The notes below the pieces were generated by a model. That model saw nothing but the letters and a program-made list of their open reading frames with translations. It ran no database searches and had not been told where the DNA came from. Below are positions 7,778-13,349 of a stretch of 13,787 nt of DNA, one piece after another (within the stretch, counting starts at the first letter, position 1; each line of letters begins with the position of its first letter). The stretch comes from Rhodoferax sp. (lineage in GTDB: Bacteria > Pseudomonadota > Gammaproteobacteria > Burkholderiales > Burkholderiaceae_C). The stretch is from assembly GCA_020048255.1 (NCBI GenBank), contig JAIFMR010000046.1, positions 1 to 13,787 of the forward strand, written 5' to 3'. Both the position numbers and the translations under genes were made by a program.

Positions 7778-7891
7778 TTTTCTCCATTTTTAATAGTGCA
7801 TCTAAACAGAAATACTTAACCAGCGGTTGAACGGCAAGATGGCGATCAAGGACATATCCATTCGGATATCCAACACACAGCTTGGCCGCGC
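7778..7891 (-). other. Gap before the TerB-like gene, with a small dyad
   Basis: This 114-base gap is AT-richer than its neighbours. It contains ATATCC (7854-7859), loop ATTC, GGATAT (7864-7869), a perfect 6-bp inverted repeat. It has no T-tract, so I do not call it a terminator. Weak promoter-like matches on the minus strand (TTGCCG, 17 bases, TATTTC) are too poor to annotate separately. Confidence 0.3.
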
Positions 7892-8173
7892 TCAGTCAAA
7901 AATCTCACTGAGCCAGGATTTTTTGCGGCTGTGTTCGTAGCGCCGCCCGTCTCGGTAGTCCGAGTCTTCAAAGTCGGGCCGTTGGCGACTGCGCGGCGAC
8001 GGGTCTGCTGCAACCGGTGCTGTGGGGGCAACGGCGGCCGCTGCCCGATCCAGCAGCTTGTCGAGCTCGCCGCGATCCAGCCAGACACCACGGCAGGTGG
8101 GGCAGTAGTCAATTTCAACACCCTGGCGCTCGGTGATCACCAGCGTGGCATCAGGGCAGGTGGGGCATTTCAT
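7892..8173 (-). CDS. Small zinc-ribbon protein (TFIIB-type zinc finger family)
   Basis: A 93-residue cytoplasmic protein. Four cysteines form a CxxC-17-CxxC ribbon: C3 and C6 (MKCPTC), C24 and C27 (YCPTCRGVW), followed by the family motif LDRGELDKL at 32-40. The middle is alanine/proline-rich and low in complexity; the end (KKSWLSEIFD) is a short conserved-looking hydrophobic tail. This layout matches the bacterial zf-TFIIB-like family, whose function is unknown. The start ATG 8173 has GGAGA (8183-8179) five bases upstream. It lies 56 bases downstream of the HPF-like gene, probably in the same transcript. Confidence 0.82.
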   Translation of the reverse strand: MKCPTCPDATLVITERQGVEIDYCPTCRGVWLDRGELDKLLDRAAAAVAPTAPVAADPSPRSRQRPDFEDSDYRDGRRYEHSRKKSWLSEIFD

Positions 8174-8229
8174 GTTGTTCTCCGTTGTGTTTTTGGGTTG
8201 GTCTCGGATTTTTCGAGCTCATCAAGGGA

Positions 8230-8586
8230 TCACTGAGTGACCTGTCCATGGTCCACAGCAAGCTTGGCGGAGCGGCTGCGCACCGGCTTTTGGCTGCGCT
8301 GCAAGCTACGCGTCAAGACCCGGGTCGCCCGAATGAGCGAGCGGTCCAGCGCAGTGCGCCAGTCGTGGGCCAATGAGGTGATGACCACGGTGCCGGCGGT
8401 ATCGGTTTTGAGTTCCACCTGGCAACGTTTGTCGACACCGCCGCGCGGGCCGTTGATGTCCGAAAACTGCACTTTGGCGCGCGGCACCCAGGTGGTAAGG
8501 CGGCGCAGCGCAAAGCGCACCCGCTCTACCGTCAAGTCGCGCAACTGGTTGCCATCGGCATTGCGGGATTCAAAAATGATTTGCAT
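8230..8586 (-). CDS. HPF/RaiA-family ribosome-associated protein
   Basis: A 118-residue protein of the hibernation-promoting/sigma-54-modulation family. Seen: MQIIFESRN first strand, a helix with VERVRFALRRL, the VQFSDINGPRGGVDKRC turn and strand (the family's conserved SD.NG...GG.DK.C), and the final helix WRTALDRSLIRATRVLTRSL. It lacks the C-terminal dimerisation domain of long HPF, so it is a short-type protein. The last 25 or so residues are basic and probably disordered. By family it would bind the 30S decoding region and silence or protect ribosomes in stress. This is not the usual hpf beside rpoN, so a specialised paralogue is likely (inference). The start ATG 8586 has GGAG (8598-8595) eight bases upstream. 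First gene of the minus-strand cluster. Confidence 0.82.
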   Translation of the reverse strand: MQIIFESRNADGNQLRDLTVERVRFALRRLTTWVPRAKVQFSDINGPRGGVDKRCQVELKTDTAGTVVITSLAHDWRTALDRSLIRATRVLTRSLQRSQKPVRSRSAKLAVDHGQVTQ

Positions 8587-8636
8587 TGAGCTTTCTCCAT
8601 CGGGTTAAAGAAGACTCAACGATAGGGCTGGAATTG

Positions 8637-8664
8637 ATCTGCAAAAAGCAGATAATTACTTATA
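8637..8664 (-). promoter_or_regulatory. Possible promoter and start-site dyad upstream of the HPF-like gene
   Basis: Read on the minus strand, TATAAG (8664-8659) is a -10-like hexamer. Just downstream lies a perfect 6-bp inverted repeat, ATCTGC-TTTTT-GCAGAT (8653-8637), which would fall at the transcript's 5' end as a hairpin or act as an operator. No good -35 is seen. The rest of the 157-base gap (8587-8743) shows nothing else I can name. Confidence 0.35.
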
Positions 8665-8743
8665 GAAATTCCTAAAAAACAGAACCTCAGTGCAACCCTT
8701 CATGTCAAAGGTTCAGAGACTGTCACCGGCACCCTGACCCTGC

Positions 8744-10336
8744 TTACCGCTGTGGATCCGCCAATGCCAGGCGAGCCTGCGGATGGTGGCTGGCATCGAG
8801 CTTGAACACCGCCACGGTGTTGACCAGGGCATCTGCCTGCGATTTCAGATTGCCTGCGGCCGACGACATCACCTCCACCAGTTCGGAGTTTTGCTGCGTC
8901 ATCTTGTCCATCAAATGAATCGCCACCCCCAATTGAGACACACCCTGGCTCTGCTCGGTGCTGGCGACACTGATCTCCCCCATGATCTGGGTGACCAGAC
9001 GAATGCTGCTGACCACTTCCGACATGGTGGCACCGGCCTGGTCCACCAACACCGTGCCATGCTCCACACGCTGCACACTGGCGCTGATCAGTGCCTTGAT
9101 TTCACGGGCAGCCTCGGCTGAGCGACCGGCCAGGCTGCGAACCTCACTGGCCACCACCGCAAAACCCCGGCCCTGTTCACCGGCGCGGGCGGCTTCCACG
9201 GCTGCATTCAAGGCCAGAATATTGGTTTGAAAAGCAATGCCATCAATCACCTGAATGATGTCGGAAATCTTGCGCGACGACTCGTTGATGCCGCGCATGG
9301 TGTCCACCACCTGGCTGACGACCGTACCGCCACGCGAGGCCACTTCCGATGCACTCTGGGCCAGCTGGTTGGCTTTATGGGCGTTCTGGGCATTCTGGTT
9401 TACGTTGTCACCCAACTGCTCCATCGATGCCGTGGTGTCCTTGAGCGAGTGAGACTGGCTGACGGTGCGCGAGGACAGGTCAAGATCGCTTTGGGCAATA
9501 TCTGCGCTGGCCACAGCCACGCCATTGGCCCCGTCACGAACCTCTGAGACCACACTGACGAGGCCGGTCTGCATGTCCTTGAGTGCCAGCAGCAGTTGTG
9601 CAATTTCATTTTTGCCCGAGGTGTCAAACTGCACGCTCAGGTCACCCGCGGCCACGGCCCGCGACACCTGCACCGCCAGATTGATTGGCCCGGTGATGGA
9701 GCGAATGATCCACAGCGCCATCAGCACCCCCACCACCAACGCCACCACCACCGTCAGCCCCATCATGTAGACCATACTGGAAGTCGCTTCCTGGGTGGCA
9801 CTGGCAGACTGCTGCATTTGTCCATCCTGGTACTTGAGCAAGCCGTCGAGCGCATCAAAGTAGGCTTTTTGGGCCGGACGCACCTTGTCCAATAAAAAGG
9901 CTTTGGCTTCAAAGGTCTGGCCACCAATGGCCAGCTCCATGGCGTCGGCCTGCAGCGGCTCATAGACGCCGCGGGTCTGTGCCACCTGGCTCAGCAAAGT
10001 CCTGGCGTCGCTGTTGGTCAATTGCGCGTCCAGCTTGGTAAAACGCGCGCCGATCTGTTTGCGCGCCACCTCAATGCGTTCGGCTTCTTTCTTGATATCG
10101 GTGGTATCGCTCATGATGATCATGTTGCGCAGTGCATCGGCAATCAGGGTCACATCGGCCTTGATGTCGTTGATGGAAGCCACCTTGGGCACCCGGTCGT
10201 TGATGACCTCATCAAACATGTCGTTCATGCTCTTGAACTTGAGCAAGGAGATGCCCGCCATGAACGCCATTAACAGTCCCAAAATGGCAAAGCCAAGAAT
10301 CAGCCGCGTGGAGATTTTCATGTCGTTGATGTTCAT
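8744..10336 (-). CDS. Methyl-accepting chemotaxis protein (4HB sensor, HAMP, signalling hairpin)
   Basis: Membrane chemoreceptor of 530 residues. Order: short cytoplasmic N-terminus, TM1 about 12-32, periplasmic four-helix-bundle sensor about 35-188, TM2 about 189-211, HAMP about 211-263, then the long coiled-coil signalling domain. The hairpin tip that binds CheA/CheW, around 360-400 with FQTNILALNAAVEAARAGEQGRGFAVVA, is fully conserved. There is no CheR/CheB-binding pentapeptide at the C-terminus (ends LALADPQR). Several usual adaptation pairs are altered: against Tsr, the second MH1 pair reads K299-D300, and the two MH2 pairs read E488-V489 and K498-S499; the first (S293-Q294) and third (E306-Q307) MH1 sites keep Q. 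Ligand unknown. No che genes are adjacent. The start ATG 10336 has only a weak GAGG about 11 bases upstream. A candidate FNR-type box lies 64 bases upstream. Confidence 0.93.
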   Translation of the reverse strand: MNINDMKISTRLILGFAILGLLMAFMAGISLLKFKSMNDMFDEVINDRVPKVASINDIKADVTLIADALRNMIIMSDTTDIKKEAERIEVARKQIGARFTKLDAQLTNSDARTLLSQVAQTRGVYEPLQADAMELAIGGQTFEAKAFLLDKVRPAQKAYFDALDGLLKYQDGQMQQSASATQEATSSMVYMMGLTVVVALVVGVLMALWIIRSITGPINLAVQVSRAVAAGDLSVQFDTSGKNEIAQLLLALKDMQTGLVSVVSEVRDGANGVAVASADIAQSDLDLSSRTVSQSHSLKDTTASMEQLGDNVNQNAQNAHKANQLAQSASEVASRGGTVVSQVVDTMRGINESSRKISDIIQVIDGIAFQTNILALNAAVEAARAGEQGRGFAVVASEVRSLAGRSAEAAREIKALISASVQRVEHGTVLVDQAGATMSEVVSSIRLVTQIMGEISVASTEQSQGVSQLGVAIHLMDKMTQQNSELVEVMSSAAGNLKSQADALVNTVAVFKLDASHHPQARLALADPQR

Positions 10337-10362
10337 ACCGGTCTTTGCCTCGCTTGCGGTGA

Positions 10363-10388
10363 TTGGCGGTCAGAATAGCACCCGCCAA
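10363..10388 (-). promoter_or_regulatory. Chemoreceptor promoter -10 within a perfect dyad
   Basis: Minus-strand TATTCT at 10377-10372 matches four of six -10 positions and would start transcription near 10365. It is enclosed by TTGGCGG (10363-10369) and CCGCCAA (10382-10388), a perfect 7-bp inverted repeat with a 12-base spacer, which could be a repressor operator. Chance occurrence of such a dyad in a gap of this size is not negligible. Confidence 0.4.
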
Positions 10389-10399
10389 GATCGCAAAGA

Positions 10400-10413
10400 T
10401 TGACTCAAGTCAA
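10400..10413 (-). promoter_or_regulatory. Candidate FNR/ANR-family binding site upstream of the chemoreceptor
   Basis: TTGAC-TCAA-GTCAA is a perfect 5+5 dyad with the TTGA-N6-TCAA core of the FNR/ANR/DNR/FixK family; it matches 8 of the 10 defined positions of TTGAT-N4-ATCAA with a symmetrical T-to-C/A-to-G change. Its centre (10406.5) is 41.5 bases from the start predicted from TATTCT, which is the class II activator spacing. It would activate the minus-strand chemoreceptor gene. On the plus strand no suitable -10 lies at the same distance. Confidence 0.55.
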
Positions 10414-10492
10414 ACTGAAATCAGAGACGGTGATCTGCCCCGGCATGCCCTGCGGCGACTTTCGCTGCGCCCATGACTAAACTACGGCCAAC

Positions 10493-10696
10493 ATGCCCAT
10501 GAAACTCATTCGCTTGTACCAGCCACGCAATCCACTTTTTTGGCTGATGGTGACATTGAACCTGCTGTCCATGGTTTTGGGGTGGATTACACACAATTAT
10601 TCGCCAGGGGTGTTCGTCAGCTTGATCATTGTTGTGTTTGCCGTCGGCAACGGGGCATTGGGTCTTTACCTCATGTGGCGACTGGTCAATGCCTGA
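10493..10696 (+). CDS. Small two-helix membrane protein, unknown function
   Basis: Predicted 67-residue protein, not recognised. After a short basic N-terminus (MPMKLIRLYQPRN) it has two hydrophobic helices, about 14-30 (PLFWLMVTLNLLSMVLGW) and about 39-63 (GVFVSLIIVVFAVGNGALGLYL), joined by a short loop with THNYSP. The charge pattern favours both ends in the cytoplasm. A second ATG two codons later (10499) is an equal candidate start; neither has a Shine-Dalgarno sequence. It lies 62 bases upstream of the TerC-family gene on the same strand, so co-transcription is possible. The balanced composition and clear helices make it more likely real than spurious, but I cannot confirm conservation. 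Confidence 0.55.
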   Translation: MPMKLIRLYQPRNPLFWLMVTLNLLSMVLGWITHNYSPGVFVSLIIVVFAVGNGALGLYLMWRLVNA

Positions 10697-10758
10697 GTCA
10701 CGGCGATCTTCACCGATCAGCAGGTAGACTCGCGCCCTTTATCTTTATTGAGTCCAAG

Positions 10759-11493
10759 ATGGAACTACTCACCGACCCAAACGTCTGGATTGCTTTTTTT
10801 ATGCTTGCCGCCCTTGAGATCGTTCTGGGTATCGACAACATCATTTTTATCAGCATTTTGGTCGGACGATTGCCAGCCGAAAAACGAGACCTGGCGCGCC
10901 GTCTTGGACTGGGATTTGCGATGGTGTCGCGCATCGCGCTGCTGTTTAGCCTGGCTTGGGTCATGACGCTGACCAGCCCTCTGTTTTCGGTGCTCGGTCA
11001 GGAAATCAGCGGGCGGGATTTGATCTTGCTGTTTGGCGGATTGTTCTTGCTGTACAAAGCCTCGCACGAAATCTTCATGGAGGTGGAAGCGCACCCGACC
11101 AAAGAGTCCGAAGCGGGGGTCGATGCGGTTAAAGCCGGTGCCACCCTGTTTTGGGGAACGATCGTGCAAATCGGCGTCGTGGACATCGTTTTTTCGCTGG
11201 ACTCGGTCATCACGGCGGTTGGCATGGTGGACAACATCAGCGTGATGGTGGCCGCCGTGATCGCATCCGTGGCCGTGATGATGTTTGCAGCCAAACCCAT
11301 CGGTGAATTCGTGGATCGCCATCCGTCGATCAAAGTGCTGGCGCTGGCTTTCTTGACAATGGTGGGCACCCTGCTGATTGCTGAAGCGTTCGACGTGCAT
11401 GTGCCAAAGGCTTATGTTTACACCGCCATGCTGTTTTCGCTGGGGGTGGAGGCGCTCAACATCAGGGCGCGAAGCAAGCGACAGTCGGCCTGA
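10759..11493 (+). CDS. TerC-family integral membrane protein (short YgdQ/YoaE-like type)
   Basis: Inner-membrane protein of 244 residues with about seven hydrophobic helices. Family signatures: MELLTDPNVWIAFF start, LEIVLGIDNIIFI with E20, D26 and N27 buried in the first helix, a central SGRDLILLFGGLFLLYKA segment, and VVDIVFSLDSVITAVGM with D142 and D148. These paired membrane acidic motifs are the likely metal-binding centre. The C-terminal half ends in HVPKAYVYTAMLFSLGVEALN, matching E. coli YgdQ and the membrane half of YoaE; there is no CBS or CorC domain. Some TerC relatives export manganese; the substrate here is inferred only. The frame is open well upstream, but family alignment fixes ATG 10759. 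An NhaR-like regulator starts 27 bases downstream on the same strand. Confidence 0.9.
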   Translation: MELLTDPNVWIAFFMLAALEIVLGIDNIIFISILVGRLPAEKRDLARRLGLGFAMVSRIALLFSLAWVMTLTSPLFSVLGQEISGRDLILLFGGLFLLYKASHEIFMEVEAHPTKESEAGVDAVKAGATLFWGTIVQIGVVDIVFSLDSVITAVGMVDNISVMVAAVIASVAVMMFAAKPIGEFVDRHPSIKVLALAFLTMVGTLLIAEAFDVHVPKAYVYTAMLFSLGVEALNIRARSKRQSA

Positions 11494-11520
11494 AAATGCT
11501 CAATCTTAAAAATTCGGGCC

Positions 11521-12405
11521 ATGAGCACATCCTTTAACTACAAGCATCTGTATTATTTTTGGGTCGTCGCCAAGGAGGGCGGCATCTCCAAAGCAGCGGA
11601 CAAGCTCGATATGGCGGTGCAAACTGTCAGCGCGCAGGTGCGCGAACTGGAGCGCTCGCTGGGTTACGCCTTACTCAAGCCCGCCGGGCGTGGGCTGGTG
11701 CTGACCGACGCCGGGCTGGCCGCCATGCAGCAAGCCGATTTGATTTTTCAACTGGGAGAAAGTTTGCCCTCACGGGTGCGCGACGCGGCAAGTACGCCCA
11801 CCGTCCGCCTGGCTGTCGGGATTTGTGATGGCTTGCCCAAGCTGGTGGTGCGCCGGTTGTTGCAGCCGGTGATTCCTGAGCCCAACTTGCGTCTGCTGTG
11901 CAATGAGGGTGGTTTCGACGATTTGTTGGGTGACCTGGCCCTGCACCGCTTGGACGTGGTGCTGTCAGACCGTCCCGCGCCCACCAACCCCAACATCAAG
12001 CTCTATAGCCATGCCATGGGCTCGTCTGCCATTGCCTGGTACGGCACGGCAGCGGTGGTGCAGGCGGCCAGCAAAAACTTTCCTGAAAGCCTGGGCGAAG
12101 TGCCGCTGTTGTTGCCCACCGCGCACACTGCAGTTCGGGCACGGCTGGACCACTGGTTTGAGCAACGCGCCATGCGCCCGAGGGTGGTGGGTGAGTTTGC
12201 CGACAGTGCCTTGCTCAAGACGTTTGGTGCCAGCGGAATGGGTATTTTTCCAGCGGCTGAGTGGGCGCATGACGATCTGCTGGCCCATTACGCGGTGCAG
12301 CGCCTGGGCCCCTGCGAGGGCGTGACTGAGCACTTTTTTGCCATTGGTACCGAGAAAAAAGTGCACCATCCGTTGGTGCAGCGATTGCTGCAACCGGCCC
12401 TGTAG
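11521..12405 (+). CDS. nhaR: LysR-type regulator of the NhaR subfamily
   Basis: DNA-binding transcriptional regulator, 294 residues, close to the usual LysR length. The first 65 residues form the winged helix-turn-helix, opening FNYKHLYYFWVVAKEGGISKAA, which is the NhaR-type N-terminus (NYNHLYYFW in E. coli NhaR) rather than the general LysR start. The effector domain keeps subfamily features: LDVVLSD, PLLLPTAHTAVRARLDHWF, VVGEFADSALLKTFGASGMGIFPAA and the end HHPLVQRL. E. coli NhaR activates nhaA in response to sodium; no nhaA is adjacent here. Instead the gene follows the TerC-family gene by 27 bases and probably shares its transcript. No Shine-Dalgarno precedes ATG 11521. Subfamily assignment is firm; the target genes are inferred. 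Confidence 0.88.
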   Translation: MSTSFNYKHLYYFWVVAKEGGISKAADKLDMAVQTVSAQVRELERSLGYALLKPAGRGLVLTDAGLAAMQQADLIFQLGESLPSRVRDAASTPTVRLAVGICDGLPKLVVRRLLQPVIPEPNLRLLCNEGGFDDLLGDLALHRLDVVLSDRPAPTNPNIKLYSHAMGSSAIAWYGTAAVVQAASKNFPESLGEVPLLLPTAHTAVRARLDHWFEQRAMRPRVVGEFADSALLKTFGASGMGIFPAAEWAHDDLLAHYAVQRLGPCEGVTEHFFAIGTEKKVHHPLVQRLLQPAL

Positions 12406-12439
12406 TTACTTTATTGGTTATAGACATCAGCGCTTATGC

Positions 12440-12690
12440 TGGGCGATAGAAGTCGTGCGCCCGGTAACGTCGATTTACCCGTGGGCCCGGGTGTTTTCTT
12501 TGTCTTCATCATGTGATCGACCTTCACCTTGCCAAATCTTTTCATTGCCGTCATCGTCAACGCGATTCAGCAGGAAAAAAGCACTCTCTTCATGCCGTTG
12601 AGCCGCCATGAAGGGAAGAAACTGAGGCTAGAAGCCGCGGCTCTGCGTCATGAAATCCAGTCGCTTATGCATTCACCGCCACAGGCTTAA
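12440..12690 (+). pseudogene. 3' remnant of a voltage-gated-channel-like ion transporter (frameshift and stop)
   Basis: Three-frame reading shows a broken C-terminus of an Ion_trans (NaChBac-like) channel. One frame gives WAIEVVRPVTSIYPWARVF (12440-12496), matching the region after the pore filter where relatives read W..(I/V)VRPV...YPWAW.FF. Reading then continues in the next frame as FFVFIM, a TGA at 12514-12516, then STFTLPNLFIAVIVNAIQ (from 12517), the end of the last membrane helix, and a charged helical tail (RHEGKKLRLEAAALRHEIQSL) to TAA at 12688. One missing T in the run at 12494-12497 explains the frameshift. The voltage sensor and pore are gone; the remnant begins only about 35 bases after the nhaR-like stop. 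Its last 18 bases overlap the end of the convergent CBS gene. Homology is judged by eye from family memory. Confidence 0.7.
12477..12500 (+). terminator. Possible terminator after the nhaR-like gene
   Basis: ACCCG (12477-12481), a six-base loop and CGGGT (12488-12492) form a 5-bp GC-rich stem followed by the T-rich GTTTTCTT. It lies about 70 bases past the stop and inside the channel remnant, so the match may be fortuitous. Confidence 0.25.
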
Positions 12691-13305
12691 GGGCGGATCC
12701 GCAACCACGGCACGCAGAATGTCACTGCGGGAAACATAGCCGACAAGACGTCCCAGATCTCCCGTGACCGGCACACCATCTATACGGTGCGTCAACATGG
12801 CAGCAGCGATGCGTCGAATATCGGTGATAGGCTGGGCTGTGATGACGGGCGTGGTCATGACATCACCAACCCGGCGTCCGAGTACTTCCATGATCTTGCC
12901 GGTGTCTATGTTGATGGCCGTCAAAAGGTCGTGCTCACTCACCATGCCAACAAGTTGAGTTGCATCGTCAAGCACGGGTGCCTGATGAATGCCGCGCGAT
13001 TGCAAGGTTCTCCAAGCCTTGCCCACCTCGTCGTTGATTCCAAGGCAAATGACTTCGCGCTGCATGATCTGACCGGCATGGTAGAGAGGTCCTCGCTCTA
13101 TCTCGCGCGGCAGCATGGCTCGGTAAGCCCGGACGGCCTTGTCGTTCAGTCCGCTGGCCGACGCGACGAGATTGTCCCCTTGCCAGTTGATGTCGTCGCG
13201 GTCAACGGAGCGCGACGCTCGGCTACGCGCCGATTCGCGCACCCGGTTCATCTCTTCAAGAGTACCGCTGAACACGTGCCCCGTGACGCCGTAGACTGAA
13301 AACAC
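12673..13305 (-). CDS. CBS-domain-pair protein
   Basis: Cytoplasmic protein of 210 residues with a tandem CBS (Bateman) module. I choose GTG 13305: AAGGAG (13317-13312) stands six bases upstream and the protein then begins MFSVYGVTGHVFSGTLEE, which looks like the family's start. A longer reading from GTG 13353, overlapping the previous gene's stop by four bases, is possible but less supported. The N-terminal 75 residues carry a basic/charged region of unknown role. CBS1 is about 77-128 (IMQREVICL...APVLDDATQLVGMVSEHDLL), CBS2 about 145-200 (VGDVMTTPVIT...GVPVTGDLGRLVGYVSRSDIL). Such pairs bind adenine nucleotides and act as energy or ionic sensors; no effector domain is attached, so it would act on a partner. 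It follows the Alx-like gene on the same strand with a 44-base gap. Confidence 0.85.
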   Translation of the reverse strand: MFSVYGVTGHVFSGTLEEMNRVRESARSRASRSVDRDDINWQGDNLVASASGLNDKAVRAYRAMLPREIERGPLYHAGQIMQREVICLGINDEVGKAWRTLQSRGIHQAPVLDDATQLVGMVSEHDLLTAINIDTGKIMEVLGRRVGDVMTTPVITAQPITDIRRIAAAMLTHRIDGVPVTGDLGRLVGYVSRSDILRAVVADPPLSLWR

Positions 13306-13317
13306 CCGTTGCTCCTT
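13306..13317 (-). promoter_or_regulatory. Shine-Dalgarno deciding the CBS gene start
   Basis: Minus-strand AAGGAG at 13317-13312, six bases before GTG 13305, lies inside the reading frame of the longer alternative and supports the shorter protein. Confidence 0.7.
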
Positions 13318-13349
13318 AGACAACCGATGCTGGCAGGGCATTGCGTCGC

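Noticed and set aside
7854..7869. ATATCC/GGATAT hairpin as terminator of the zinc-ribbon gene
   Set aside because: AT-rich stem with no T-tract on either strand; kept only as a dyad.
8212..8225. ATCAA with an upstream TTCGA arm before the zinc-ribbon gene as an FNR box
   Set aside because: Only two of five left-arm positions match and it overlaps the end of the HPF-like gene.
8634..8647. TTGAT half-site upstream of the HPF-like gene as an FNR box
   Set aside because: The second half (ATCAA) is absent; the bases at the required spacing are A-rich.
8700..8743. Possible terminator after the chemoreceptor gene
   Set aside because: Only a 4-bp GTCA/TGAC pairing with no T-run.
10765..11400. Minus-strand 211-codon frame opposite the TerC gene
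   Set aside because: Rich in His, Asp and Gln as expected from the complement of hydrophobic codons; no independent support.
12475..12609. Minus-strand 44-codon frame with a plausible-looking acidic protein
   Set aside because: It lies opposite the channel remnant, which explains the sequence better; it has no ribosome site.
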